A stretch of DNA of 64,000 nt from an uncultured Peptoniphilaceae bacterium (lineage in GTDB: Bacteria > Bacillota > Clostridia > Tissierellales > Peptoniphilaceae): the NCBI GenBank assembly GCA_943912255.1, contig CALTTP010000005.1, forward strand, positions 122,869 through 186,868. Direction: 5' to 3'. The notes beneath the pieces were generated by a model. It was not told the origin of the DNA and ran no database searches. It saw nothing but the letters and a program-made list of their open reading frames with translations. Within the stretch, counting starts at the first letter, position 1; every line of letters begins with the position of its first letter. Of this stretch, positions 1-9,559 are shown piece by piece. The position numbers and the translations under genes are program-made.

Positions 1-1659
1 GCTGAGGATATAACTAGAGTGCTGTATCCTAATGACTCTCAAAAAGCGGGGAAAATATTAAGAATAAAACAACAGTATTTCTTTGTATCAGCATCTATAC
101 AGGATATGGTGGCCAGATATAAAAAGAACTTTCCCTTGGATATAAAGTTTAAAAACTTTCCAAAGTATCACGTTATACAATTAAACGACACCCATCCTGT
201 AATGGCAATTCCAGAGTTGATGAAGGTATTAATGGACGAAAACTTCCTATCCTGGGAAGATGCTTGGAAGATTACCAGCGAAGTATTTGCCTTTACAAAC
301 CATACAATTCTAGAAGAGGCTATGGAAAAATGGACGGAAGATATACTGGATACAACCAATCCAAGATGCTTGGAAATAATAAGGGAAATAGATAGAAGAT
401 TTAAAGAGGACTTGAAGATAAGAGGCTATTCTCCTGAGACCATAGATCACTTGGCCATTATATCCAATGGTCTTGTAAAGATGGCTAACCTGGCAATTCA
501 CACCTCTATAAAGGTGAATGGAGTGGCAAAACTTCATACTGAAATTCTAAAACAGGAGACCCTAAGGGACTGGTACGAATTATATCCAAATAAATTTTTA
601 AATAAGACTAATGGAATAACTCCTAGAAGGTGGTTACTATATAGCAATCCAGAACTTGCAGATTATATAACAGAGCTATTTGGAGATGACAGTTGGACTA
701 AGGATTTGTCCAAATTAAAGGAATTGGAAAAGTTTGTAGATGATGATGAAGTTCTAGAGAGGATTTGGCAGATAAAACAAAATAACAAGGCAAAGTTGGC
801 AAGATACATTAAGTCAAATGAGGGAATAGACATAGATCCTGACTCTCTTTTCGATATTCAAGTCAAGAGGATTCACGAGTATAAGAGACAGCTTTTAAAC
901 GCTCTTCATATCGTATATCTTTATCATAAGATTAAAGAAAATCCTGAAATGGACATACCAAAGAGAACCTTTATATTTGGAGGAAAGGCGGCTCCTGGAT
1001 ATTTTAGGGCAAAATCCATAATCAAGTTTATTAACGAAGTTTCAAAATTAGTAAACAACGATCCTGTGGTATCTAAGAAGATAAAAGTGGTATTTGTAGA
1101 GAATTTTAGAGTTACCTATGGTGAAAAAATCTATCCTGCTTGTGATATTTCAGAGCAGATCTCCACAGCGGGAAAAGAGGCTTCAGGTACGGGAAACATG
1201 AAGTTTATGCTAAATGGTGCATTGACCCTAGGTACTTTTGACGGTGCCAATATAGAGATATTCCACGAGGCGGGAGTTGAAAACAACTTCTTGTTTGGAG
1301 CAAAAGTGGAAGATTTAAGACAAATAGAGTCCACCTATAACCCAAGGGAACTTTATGAAGAGGATCCAATATTAAAGAGGACAGTGGATACTTTACTTTC
1401 CGATGAAATAAATGACAATGGCTCCTATATGTTCTTGGAAATTTACAACGCCTTGGTAAATGAAAGAAATCCATATGCGGACAATTACTTTGTACTATAT
1501 GACTTCCATGAATATAGAAAAGCCCATGAAAGGATAAACGAAGCCTATAAAGATAAAAGAGAGTGGGCAAAGAAGAGTCTAATTAACATTGCAAATGCAG
1601 GAAAGTTCTCATCAGATAGAACCATTAGAGAATATGCCGATGAGATTTGGAATATTTAA
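1..1659 (+). CDS. glgP: Glycogen/maltodextrin phosphorylase, C-terminal part (5' end outside window)
   Basis: Releases glucose-1-phosphate from alpha-1,4-glucans in the cytoplasm, using pyridoxal phosphate as cofactor. The frame is open from base 1 (A-E-D-I-T-R-V-L-Y-P-N-D), so the GTG at 19 is an internal Val and not a start; roughly the first 250 residues of a normal ~800-aa enzyme lie outside. The family's PLP region is intact: EASGTGNMKF, with the PLP-binding Lys encoded at 1201-1203, followed by NGALTLGTFDGAN. The upstream phosphate-site segment FGGKAAPGY is also present. The stop at 1657-1659 is followed 28 bases later by the next gene. Family assignment is secure; whether the substrate is glycogen or maltodextrin cannot be told from this part. 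Confidence 0.95.
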   Translation, partial: AEDITRVLYPNDSQKAGKILRIKQQYFFVSASIQDMVARYKKNFPLDIKFKNFPKYHVIQLNDTHPVMAIPELMKVLMDENFLSWEDAWKITSEVFAFTNHTILEEAMEKWTEDILDTTNPRCLEIIREIDRRFKEDLKIRGYSPETIDHLAIISNGLVKMANLAIHTSIKVNGVAKLHTEILKQETLRDWYELYPNKFLNKTNGITPRRWLLYSNPELADYITELFGDDSWTKDLSKLKELEKFVDDDEVLERIWQIKQNNKAKLARYIKSNEGIDIDPDSLFDIQVKRIHEYKRQLLNALHIVYLYHKIKENPEMDIPKRTFIFGGKAAPGYFRAKSIIKFINEVSKLVNNDPVVSKKIKVVFVENFRVTYGEKIYPACDISEQISTAGKEASGTGNMKFMLNGALTLGTFDGANIEIFHEAGVENNFLFGAKVEDLRQIESTYNPRELYEEDPILKRTVDTLLSDEINDNGSYMFLEIYNALVNERNPYADNYFVLYDFHEYRKAHERINEAYKDKREWAKKSLINIANAGKFSSDRTIREYADEIWNI

Positions 1660-1687
1660 TTAAATACCATAGAAGGGAGGGGGATTT

Positions 1688-2254
1688 TTGAGTAATAGTA
1701 TTTTTAGTAGAAAACACGAGGAAAAAGAACAAATCGAAGCCTGGAAGAAAGCCATAAGAATATATTTCGAAGGGGATGTAGAATACAATCAAAAACTGGA
1801 ATTTTTAGAGCCTAATATTGAAGAAGATGAGGATCTAAAGAATATTCTTAAAGCTTTTGACAATAAATATGATATAGAAGAGTTAAAGTCCCTTTGGAAT
1901 GATATTATGGTTACGGCTTTTAACGAAGAACATAAGATGGTCTTTGTATATGACGGTATGGGAAAATTTACTCAAGATAGGAAAATCTCCTTAGAAAATT
2001 ATCCAAAAGATATGAAATTAGGTTATCCTAGAAAATTTTGGATAAAAAAATGTGAAGAGGTACAGGATAGCTCTACTATAGCCTTGCCAAATGCATTGAA
2101 AGACAGCCTTGTGGATATTGTCGCAACAAAGCAAGGCTATATAGTAATTCGTATTATGCATGAGGAAATAGACTGGTCTTTAGACAGTTCCATGGATGTT
2201 CTTAGTCAGATGATAGATAATGCAAAAACTGGAAAATTTGGGATAACTTGGTAA
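1688..2254 (+). CDS. Conserved hypothetical protein, 188 aa
   Basis: I do not recognise this protein. It is soluble and highly charged, with no signal peptide or membrane segment. The start is TTG at 1688, chosen because a strong purine-rich ribosome binding site (AGAAGGGAGGGGG) ends a few bases upstream and the next in-frame ATG would remove over a third of the protein. The N-terminal ~75 residues are rich in Glu/Lys and probably helical; the rest looks alpha/beta. It follows glgP closely and may be co-transcribed with it. No function is proposed. Confidence 0.75.
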   Translation: MSNSIFSRKHEEKEQIEAWKKAIRIYFEGDVEYNQKLEFLEPNIEEDEDLKNILKAFDNKYDIEELKSLWNDIMVTAFNEEHKMVFVYDGMGKFTQDRKISLENYPKDMKLGYPRKFWIKKCEEVQDSSTIALPNALKDSLVDIVATKQGYIVIRIMHEEIDWSLDSSMDVLSQMIDNAKTGKFGITW

Positions 2255-2349
2255 TTATCTTCTATGGATTGCTCTAACCTATCTTTTAATATATCTATTT
2301 CCAATAGTTACAACAAATCAACATCCAAAGATTTGTATGGTAATGGTGC

Positions 2350-2355
2350 TATAAT
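2350..2355 (+). promoter_or_regulatory. Extended -10 promoter element (TGCTATAAT)
   Basis: TATAAT at 2350-2355 preceded by TG at the extended -10 position, 17 bases before the zinc-ribbon gene start at 2373. No convincing -35 box was seen, which is common for extended -10 promoters. Confidence 0.5.
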
Positions 2356-2372
2356 AATCACGAGGTGATTTT

Positions 2373-3488
2373 ATGTATTGTCCTGAATGTGGCGAGAAAA
2401 TACCTGAAAAAGCTAAATTCTGCCCAATGTGTGGATTGAATATTTCAGAATTTTATAGATGTAAATTTGAAAGTCAAGAACAGAATTTAGAGGATAATAT
2501 TGACAATACTCATAAAGACAATTTAAAAAGAGATAGCTATAATGATAGAAAAGATGACAACAAGGGTATCTATGAAACAAAGCAGGAAAAAGCTAGACGC
2601 TTTGATGAAATCTTAAAAAATGCAGGTAAAGAGGAAACAAATACCAAAGAGGTGACAGAGAGTAAAGTAGACCTAGAGGAAAGCATTAGTTCCCAGGATC
2701 TACAAGATAATACGACCTCTCAAGACTTTGAAGAAGATAGTACAAGAGATGAAGAAGAAGCTGTTTTCCAAGAAGAAGAGAAGGAATTTAAGAAGGAAAA
2801 TCCTGGAAGAGAATTTATTTTCCAAGAGGAAAGGGAAAGTTCGAGCCAGGACCAGTTTAAAGGTTTAGGAACTGCCTTTTCCAAAGTAAACAACCAAGCT
2901 GTGGACTTTATATATTCCTTTATAAAGAAATTTATAAAAGCATTGGAAGAACCGGGAAACTATTATAGGGATATATGTATAATCCTTTCGGCGCTTTTAT
3001 TGTTAATTACCAATATTGAGGTTATAAGAAGATCAAGTCCAGAGCAAACGCTCAGCTTTAATAGATTTCTAATAACCATTGTAGTATCCCTTGGAGCTTT
3101 AGCCATAATCATTTTAAAACCCTATGTGATTATGACCTTTGATAAAAAAGGTCTTTTAAAACCCATAGATGGGCATAGGAAGTTTTCCAGTTGTGTTGTA
3201 TTTGCTACTTTGGTTACCACCATAAGATTGTTTTTTCATATACTTTTCGACTTTGTTCCTGGTACAGGATTGATGTTAGGATATACTTTAAATACCCTGG
3301 GTCTTATTCTCTACATGTTTTCATTGACCTCTGAACTTTTAATAGTCCAAAGTGTATTAAAAGACAAGTGGAAGAATAAGAGGGATATAAGAAATACTCT
3401 ATTTAGTTCTGCCGGGGTCATAGGACTTGAAATTATAAGTATATTATTTTTTAGGCCCCTGATTACCATGATGATTGAAAGATTATAG
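2373..3488 (+). CDS. Zinc-ribbon membrane protein, 371 aa
   Basis: The N-terminus is a treble-clef zinc ribbon with two CxxC knuckles (C3/C6 and C17/C20). A long, very acidic and probably disordered stretch follows (about residues 30-185, rich in E, D, Q, S). The C-terminal half has about five hydrophobic segments (near 200-220, 232-254, 271-292, 297-325 and 342-366). This layout of cytoplasmic zinc ribbon, acidic tether and membrane domain is widespread in Gram-positives, but the role is unknown. The start ATG has the RBS CACGAGGTGATTTT. The gene at 15898 has the same layout and the same Cys spacing, so the two are probably functional relatives or paralogues. The stop is followed after 8 bases by the sugar kinase gene, which suggests one transcript. 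Confidence 0.8.
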   Translation: MYCPECGEKIPEKAKFCPMCGLNISEFYRCKFESQEQNLEDNIDNTHKDNLKRDSYNDRKDDNKGIYETKQEKARRFDEILKNAGKEETNTKEVTESKVDLEESISSQDLQDNTTSQDFEEDSTRDEEEAVFQEEEKEFKKENPGREFIFQEERESSSQDQFKGLGTAFSKVNNQAVDFIYSFIKKFIKALEEPGNYYRDICIILSALLLLITNIEVIRRSSPEQTLSFNRFLITIVVSLGALAIIILKPYVIMTFDKKGLLKPIDGHRKFSSCVVFATLVTTIRLFFHILFDFVPGTGLMLGYTLNTLGLILYMFSLTSELLIVQSVLKDKWKNKRDIRNTLFSSAGVIGLEIISILFFRPLITMMIERL

Positions 3489-3496
3489 GTGATACT

Positions 3497-4408
3497 TTGA
3501 TTTATACCATTAGCTTAAACCCGTCTGTCGACTATATTGTAGAAGTTGATGAATTGAGGGAAAATTATAAAAATAGAATGAAAAATGACCTAAGAGTTCC
3601 AGGAGGAAAGTCCATAAATGTTGCTAGGGTACTTAGAAGGTTGGGTATGCCTTCAGTAGCTACGGGATTCTTAGGTGGATATGCGGGAGAATTTATAAAG
3701 GATTGGCTTAACATGGAGGGTATTAACACCTCTTTTATAGAGATTGACGATGAGACTAGAATCAATATTAAACTCTATAAGCAAAATATCATCATAAATG
3801 GAAAAGGGCCAAATATATCCTTTAATGAACAGTCGGAATTTTTATATTTTATTTCAAGAATTAGAGAGGGAGACACTATTATACTTATGGGTAGCCTTCC
3901 TCCCAATGTAGATGAAGATATTCAAGATAGGATTATATCCATTTGTAAAGCTAATGGTGCAGAATTTATCGTGGATTCCACTGCGGAAAAATTAAAGGAC
4001 TTTATAAAAAGAGGGCCTTTGATGGTCAAGCCAAATATCTCCGATGTTGAAGAAATTTTTAATATTAAAATTGAAGATGAACCCACACTTATTGAATGTG
4101 GAAAGAAAATATTGGCAATGGGTGCAAAACATGCAATAATATCCTTAGGAAAAGATGGTGCCTACCTCTTTAGTGGAGACTGTGTCTACAAGGGAGATGG
4201 AGTTAAGGGAGACGAGGTTAGAACCGAAGGGGTTAGAGATTCTATGATTGCTGGTTTTATAGCCACTTATATTAGAACTGCAGATCTAGAGGAATCCTTT
4301 AAAATTGCCATGGCATGTGCCACTGCCACTGCTTTTTCCAAGGACTTGGCAAGAAGAGAGCAGATTGAAAAGATTTCAAAAGAAATTGTGGTCCATAGGC
4401 GGTGCTAG
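3497..4408 (+). CDS. PfkB-family kinase, 1-phosphofructokinase-like (FruK/LacC type)
   Basis: Expected to phosphorylate fructose-1-phosphate or a related sugar phosphate with ATP. Family marks: N-terminal SLNPSVDYI, the substrate loop VPGGKSINVARVLRRLG (34-50), FLGGYAG, and MGSLPPN at 131-137. The catalytic Asp (D248) is present, but the normally conserved GAGDS loop reads GVRDS: the Gly just before the Asp is Arg (R247). That Gly helps form the anion hole, so activity may be altered. Length (303 aa) is normal. The start is TTG at 3497 with an AGGTGAT ribosome binding site. No fruA/fruR partners are adjacent, so the substrate is uncertain. Confidence 0.85.
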   Translation: MIYTISLNPSVDYIVEVDELRENYKNRMKNDLRVPGGKSINVARVLRRLGMPSVATGFLGGYAGEFIKDWLNMEGINTSFIEIDDETRINIKLYKQNIIINGKGPNISFNEQSEFLYFISRIREGDTIILMGSLPPNVDEDIQDRIISICKANGAEFIVDSTAEKLKDFIKRGPLMVKPNISDVEEIFNIKIEDEPTLIECGKKILAMGAKHAIISLGKDGAYLFSGDCVYKGDGVKGDEVRTEGVRDSMIAGFIATYIRTADLEESFKIAMACATATAFSKDLARREQIEKISKEIVVHRRC

Positions 4409-4474
4409 TATTTCCACATTGGGCATAATTGTAGTATGATAAATAATAAGAATATATTTAGGTGGGTATTGTAA

Positions 4475-5314
4475 ATGAAATTACAAAAGATAAATCGATT
4501 TGCCATAGGAATTGGCGCAATTATTTTTGTTCTTATTATCTCATTAGTTGCATCTTATGTAGTCAGTCAATCGAGCCTGGGAAAATTAGAGAGGGAAGCG
4601 GAAAATTATATTTCCAGTGGGGAATATGGCCCTGCTTCAACCATCTACGCAAGACTCTATACCAAGACCAGCGACGAAAAGTACAAGGTAAAACGAGATG
4701 ACACTATTAAAATGAAAACCGAGGCAAAGGTATATGAACAGGGAATAAATAAGTTAGATGAAGGGGACTACCTTTCTGCCATAAGAATTTTTAATCGGAT
4801 AGACAGAGAGGAATCTCAGTTTAATAAACAGGCTAAGGAAAAGCTTAAAGAAGCTGAATCCAATATACTTAATGAAGTTAAACAGGCTATGGACGATGAC
4901 AATGTGTATTTGGCATCATCTATATTAAAAGACTATGTAAAAATGGCGGGAGAGACAGAAGAGTCTAAAAAACTTTTGCAAAGAGTGAATAAGGCAGTAG
5001 GTGAAGGCGAGGAAGTTGCTTCAGAAGATGGAGAATCTGATACAAGCACCAATGTAGCAGATATAAAAACAGAAAAGTTGCCTGAGGATCCGAAAAATTG
5101 GGTAGGTAAGACTGTAAAGATTCAGTCTCCTAGGTCTAATCTTAGACAAGAACCTAACTTAGAAGGAAAAGTAGTAGGCCTTGCCCTGTCAGGAGATCCA
5201 ATTCAAATAACAAAAGTTCAAAATGACGGTTCTAGAATGTGGTGTTATGGAACCATAACTAATTTGCGTAATGGCAAAAGCATTAAAGCTTGGATATCAA
5301 GTAAAAACTTATAA
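4475..5314 (+). CDS. Membrane-anchored SH3b-domain protein, 279 aa
   Basis: One N-terminal membrane anchor (about residues 9-31) is followed by a helical, TPR-like region (about 38-160; motifs such as NYISSGEYGPASTIYARLY and LDEGDYLSAIRIFNRI). An acidic Ser/Asp-rich linker follows, then a C-terminal SH3-like domain (about 215-279: VKIQSPRSNLRQEPNLEGKV and later WCYGTI). Bacterial SH3 domains usually bind peptidoglycan, so this is probably an extracytoplasmic wall-associated protein; its partner is unknown. The start ATG at 4475 has the weak RBS AGGTGGG. A strong terminator follows directly. Confidence 0.75.
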   Translation: MKLQKINRFAIGIGAIIFVLIISLVASYVVSQSSLGKLEREAENYISSGEYGPASTIYARLYTKTSDEKYKVKRDDTIKMKTEAKVYEQGINKLDEGDYLSAIRIFNRIDREESQFNKQAKEKLKEAESNILNEVKQAMDDDNVYLASSILKDYVKMAGETEESKKLLQRVNKAVGEGEEVASEDGESDTSTNVADIKTEKLPEDPKNWVGKTVKIQSPRSNLRQEPNLEGKVVGLALSGDPIQITKVQNDGSRMWCYGTITNLRNGKSIKAWISSKNL

Positions 5315-5320
5315 AAACTA

Positions 5321-5347
5321 CCGAGACTGTAAGAGTCTCGGTTTTTT
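5321..5347 (+). terminator. Rho-independent terminator
   Basis: Stem CCGAGACT/AGTCTCGG with a 5-base loop, followed by six T (5342-5347). It ends the 4475-5314 transcript. Confidence 0.9.
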
Positions 5348-5532
5348 CGTGGAACTAAAAGGGTATTACTTTCTTTTTTAGCAATTAGGCTTATTAATTC
5401 TTTTATATAAGTATTCTGAACTTTACTAAGCAAGACTATAAATGGATAATCAATATCATTTTACTTTATGTAATTCGAAATATCCAACAGAAATATAACT
5501 ATAAACTAAAAAATCTTAAAATTGAGTGTTAA

Positions 5533-5561
5533 TTGACAAACGAATAGAGCTTATTTATAAT
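5533..5561 (+). promoter_or_regulatory. Consensus sigma-A promoter for the LRR/CWB2 surface protein
   Basis: TTGACA at 5533-5538, a 17-base spacer, TATAAT at 5556-5561. It is a perfect consensus promoter 35 bases before the start codon at 5597, which implies strong expression. Confidence 0.85.
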
Positions 5562-5596
5562 TATAGAGATAAATTAATAAAAGAAAGGGAGATTTG

Positions 5597-8500
5597 ATGA
5601 AAAGATTTATTGCGTTTTTGTTAAGTTTAAGCATTTTCATAGGTACTTTTGGAAACCTAGGATTTGCAGCAGAAGGCAATTCAACAGATGTGGATTACGA
5701 AAAAGACAATCGTGGACTCATTGTTGATGAAACCTTAGACCCAATGCCCGATGATAATGATGTGGTAGAAATACCGGATTGGAATTTAAAAAGGGGTATT
5801 GTGCTCCTACATGGCGGCACTGAAGACGATGTTGACAATGCAGTTATCACAAAAAGAATGATAAGAAGGGTTCACAAGCTTTCACCAGAACAATGTGGAG
5901 CCCATAACCGTCAGGAAATTGGAATCAAGGTTAAGGATATTTCTGGATTGGAATATGCTACAAATCTTGAATGGCTAAGTTTGGTGTACCAAGCTTTCAC
6001 AGACCTAGAACCACTAAAGAATTCTAATAAAATGGTTCATTTGGACTTAAGATCTTTAGGTACAGACGGAGATAGAGTAACGGATATCAGTCCTCTAAAA
6101 AATATGACTGAATTGGAATTTTTGAATCTTGACTATGCCAAAATCGAAGATACTTCTATACTTTCTAACTTCACAAAGATGAAGATTCTAAATCTATCAT
6201 TTACTAGAATAGATAATTATGATTTTGCATCTAATATGAAGGATCTAGAGTATATTAGATCTGACTTTAGCCCTATTAGGAGTTTAGAGCCTTTAAGAGG
6301 ATTAACTAAATTAAAGACAATTCTTGCCTCAGCTCCTCAAAGGGACTATACAAAGCCAATTAATGATAATTTAATCGACTCAGTACAGCCTTTGAAAAAC
6401 CTTACAAATCTAAAAGAACTGGATCTTGCTTCTCATAATATCAAGGACATAACTCCTCTTAAGAATTTGAAAAATCTTAAGAAAGTGGTTTTATCCAATA
6501 ATCAAATCCAAGACTTACAAACTTTATTGGCATTACCTAATTTAGAAGTGGTATGGGTTCAAGGTAACCCAGGATATGCAGGTTATGAATCAAGTGAATA
6601 TGACTATCTTGGTGCAAAGGAGATATTCAATAGTCTAAATAAGGAGACTTTAACTAAAGAAGATATCCCTGCTTTAGAAAAACTTGAAAAGGCAAGTAAA
6701 GGACTAAAATCTTTCTTTAATGATGACACCTTAAATACTTTAATGGGTTACAAGGAAGAATTAAAAACTTCTGACTCAATAAAGAACGATGCCTTTGAAT
6801 TTGTAGATACTAAGCCAGTTCCAGAAGATCCAAAACCTGAAGAACCAGAGGAAACAGGTATTAAAAAAGTAGTTGAAGTATTTGACCCATCAGAAATTAC
6901 TGTAAAAAAAGGTACAGATATTTCTAAACTACTACCTGAAATGGTAAAGGTTAAACTAGCTCCAGGTGGAATTGAAACTAAGGACAACGAAGCAAAGATA
7001 GGTACCTTTAGAAGAAATTTCAGAGATGGTCAAGAATTTGGTCCAACTTCAATAGCTTATAAAATAGTTGATGAAAATGGAAATGTAATTAGTTTCAAGG
7101 ACAATCCTGAAATGCTTAAGGGTATTTCACAAGATGAATATAAGAAAGAAATCTACTTTAATCCAGTTGGGGATTTTTATGAATATGTAACCACTGGTGA
7201 GGATCATTTCTTCAATTTGGAAGTTGTATCTGACAAGTATGAGATAGTTGGAGAGTATGGATTTAAACAAGAGTATTGTATTGACTATAGAGATGGAACA
7301 GTAAGGGATGTAATGGCAAATGGTGAAGCGCTAAATCGTCATGATGCTAATAAAGAACCGGAAAAGTTCTATGTTATACAAGTAAAAGAAAAACAACAAG
7401 AACCAGAAACTCCTGAAACACCTACTGACAATCCAAAACTTGGTATTGGACAAGATGGTGCTTATCAAACTATAACCTATAGAGTTGAAACCACCGATGG
7501 TGAGATTTTAAGTTCTCAGGAATTCCCAGGACTTATCTCTGGTTACAATATGAATCCAGACTATGTGAAAAGACCTACTTCTGTAGGAGATTATTATACT
7601 ATTAAGTCTGATGGAGCTACTGAGGAATATAAAATACAACTTCATTCCAAGGACTACGAATTGGTGGGAACCTACGAATTTAACATGGACTTTAACATGG
7701 AAGAAGGAAGAGGTGGTATAGTTACCGTTGTTACAAACTCTAATACCAAACCTTCCTATTACAAAACTGCTGACGGAGAAATACCAGAGGAAGTATTTGT
7801 AATAAAAGTTAAGCCATTTGGAGCAGAAGATCCAGTGGATCCAGCACCAATAGACCCAACACCAGAGGAACCTACAACTGGTTTAGGAATTACTAAAGAG
7901 GGAAAAGATGACGCAATAACTTTTAAAGTTGTTGACGAAAAAGGTAATGTTGTAAGTGCATCTGAAAATCCTACTTTATTCACTGCAGTAGGAGATGCGT
8001 CAGACTATAAAATTGCCCCTCAAATTGACAATGACTTCTTTAAGTTTGTAACTACTTCCGATGAAGCTAAATACGATATAAGAATTAATAGCTCTGATTA
8101 TGTATTAGATGGAGAGTATTATTTCAATATTGATTACGATATGGACAGTTATGGAGGCAAGATTAGTATACTTGTTAATAGTAAGGTTCCTAATAAGACT
8201 TACTACAAAGTTGATGAAGACGACATTCCACAAGAGGCCTTTATTATCCATGTGAAATCAAAAGAAGATAACATCCTTTCAGCTTTCGACAAATTGCCTG
8301 TTCTTTTTGCAAGAACATTAAACAAATTGACAGCTACTGAGGACGCTATGGATTTAAAGGTTAACTGGAATTTGGACAATTTCAAAGATGAAGTTGGAAA
8401 ATATGTACTAGAGGGAGAATTGGTACTTCCTGAAGGAATTATCAATCCTCAAGGACTAAAGGCTAAAATCACAGTGAATGTTATTGACGATGAAGAAAAG

Positions 8501-9517
8501 CCATCAGATCCATCAGACTCAACAGATGAAACTGATACAACAAAACCGTCAGATTCGACAGAAAACCCTGACACAACAAAACCTTCAAAACCAAGTCCAG
8601 GGGTACCATCAGATACTCAAGACAGCAACAAACCTACTGATGTTACAAATATAGTAACTACTAGGACAAAAGGTAAGGATAGATATGAAACTGCTATTGA
8701 AATAAGCAAGAAGATGTTTAACAAATCTGATGTGGTAATAGTTGCTGACGGAAGAGATTTCCCTGACTCCTTAACTGCTACTGTATTGGCAAAATATAAA
8801 AATGCGCCATTACTACTAAGTGACGAAGGAAAGGCGCTTGAAAAAGTAGTAGATGAAATTTCAAGACTTAATGCAAAAGAAATTATCCTAGTTGGAGGAA
8901 AGTCTTCTGTAAGTTTAAATGAAGAAGGAAGGTTTAAAGAACTAGGAGAAGTTACAAGGATATTTGGAGATGACAGATATGAAACTTCTCTAAAGGTAGC
9001 AGAGTTTATATTAAAGGAAAATCCAGAACAAAAAACTGTTATTGTAGCCGATGGAAGAAATTATCTTGACGCTCTAGCAATTGCTTCTGTAGCTGGTAGA
9101 GAAAATATGCCAATCATCCTTTCTAATAAAGCTGGCATTGGGTATGCTCAAAAACTATTAGATAAATTCTCAATCAAAGACGCAATAATAGTCGGAGGCA
9201 AGGATTCTGTAGACAAGAATGTAGAATCAAGATTTGAAAAATCTACAAGACTTGCTGGAATGGACAGATATGAAACTGCTGTTATGATTGCAGAAAAGTT
9301 CTTTACAGATACTAAAGAGATAGCTCTGGTTAACGGAAAAGACTTCCCAGACGCTCTTGTAGTAGGAGGATATGCAGCAATGAACAATATGCCAATCCTA
9401 TTGACTAGACCAGAAAGACTAGACAAATACGTGAAGGACTATATTAGTAGAAACAAGATTGAAAAAGTTAATATCTTTGGTGGCGAAGATTCTGTTGCTA
9501 AGGATATAATTAAATAA
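5597..9517 (+). CDS. Secreted leucine-rich-repeat protein with three CWB2 cell-wall-binding repeats, 1306 aa
   Basis: A large surface protein held in the wall by CWB2 modules, which in Clostridioides difficile bind an anionic wall polymer. Order: signal peptide (residues 1-26, ending GFAA); a unique segment; internalin-like LRRs (~115-320, e.g. LKELDLASHNIKDITPLKN); a linker with an EPEETG segment; three related ~125-aa modules (~480-598, 615-740, 762-888) each with a VGD-x-Y/F core, a D/E-Y-x(2)-x-G-x-Y-x-F-x(2)-x-Y/F-x-x-D segment and a final VIQVK/VIKVK/IIHVK strand; a Ser/Thr/Pro/Asp linker (~965-1020); and three CWB2 repeats (~1021-1306), each with DRYETA and PDAL/PDSL-like motifs and I-V-GG. 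The preferred start is ATG 5597, with RBS AAAGGGAGA; the preceding TTG is in frame but too close to the RBS. LRRs suggest protein binding, perhaps adhesion; the ligand is unknown. Confidence 0.9.
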   Translation: MKRFIAFLLSLSIFIGTFGNLGFAAEGNSTDVDYEKDNRGLIVDETLDPMPDDNDVVEIPDWNLKRGIVLLHGGTEDDVDNAVITKRMIRRVHKLSPEQCGAHNRQEIGIKVKDISGLEYATNLEWLSLVYQAFTDLEPLKNSNKMVHLDLRSLGTDGDRVTDISPLKNMTELEFLNLDYAKIEDTSILSNFTKMKILNLSFTRIDNYDFASNMKDLEYIRSDFSPIRSLEPLRGLTKLKTILASAPQRDYTKPINDNLIDSVQPLKNLTNLKELDLASHNIKDITPLKNLKNLKKVVLSNNQIQDLQTLLALPNLEVVWVQGNPGYAGYESSEYDYLGAKEIFNSLNKETLTKEDIPALEKLEKASKGLKSFFNDDTLNTLMGYKEELKTSDSIKNDAFEFVDTKPVPEDPKPEEPEETGIKKVVEVFDPSEITVKKGTDISKLLPEMVKVKLAPGGIETKDNEAKIGTFRRNFRDGQEFGPTSIAYKIVDENGNVISFKDNPEMLKGISQDEYKKEIYFNPVGDFYEYVTTGEDHFFNLEVVSDKYEIVGEYGFKQEYCIDYRDGTVRDVMANGEALNRHDANKEPEKFYVIQVKEKQQEPETPETPTDNPKLGIGQDGAYQTITYRVETTDGEILSSQEFPGLISGYNMNPDYVKRPTSVGDYYTIKSDGATEEYKIQLHSKDYELVGTYEFNMDFNMEEGRGGIVTVVTNSNTKPSYYKTADGEIPEEVFVIKVKPFGAEDPVDPAPIDPTPEEPTTGLGITKEGKDDAITFKVVDEKGNVVSASENPTLFTAVGDASDYKIAPQIDNDFFKFVTTSDEAKYDIRINSSDYVLDGEYYFNIDYDMDSYGGKISILVNSKVPNKTYYKVDEDDIPQEAFIIHVKSKEDNILSAFDKLPVLFARTLNKLTATEDAMDLKVNWNLDNFKDEVGKYVLEGELVLPEGIINPQGLKAKITVNVIDDEEKPSDPSDSTDETDTTKPSDSTENPDTTKPSKPSPGVPSDTQDSNKPTDVTNIVTTRTKGKDRYETAIEISKKMFNKSDVVIVADGRDFPDSLTATVLAKYKNAPLLLSDEGKALEKVVDEISRLNAKEIILVGGKSSVSLNEEGRFKELGEVTRIFGDDRYETSLKVAEFILKENPEQKTVIVADGRNYLDALAIASVAGRENMPIILSNKAGIGYAQKLLDKFSIKDAIIVGGKDSVDKNVESRFEKSTRLAGMDRYETAVMIAEKFFTDTKEIALVNGKDFPDALVVGGYAAMNNMPILLTRPERLDKYVKDYISRNKIEKVNIFGGEDSVAKDIIK

Positions 9518-9530
9518 GCAAGATGAAATG

Positions 9531-9559
9531 CCGAGGAGTAAAATCCTCGGTATTTTTTT
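9531..9559 (+). terminator. Rho-independent terminator
   Basis: Stem CCGAGGA/TCCTCGG (9531-9550) with a 6-base loop and a T-rich tail to 9559. It closes the surface-protein gene. Confidence 0.9.

Noticed and set aside
1205..1570. A 121-codon open frame on the minus strand
   Set aside because: Antisense to the conserved PLP region of glgP; no start signal and a composition typical of a shadow frame.
4462..4701. A 79-codon frame overlapping the SH3b gene start
   Set aside because: It overlaps the start of the 279-aa gene in another frame and resembles nothing; the longer gene has a clear membrane anchor and domain structure.
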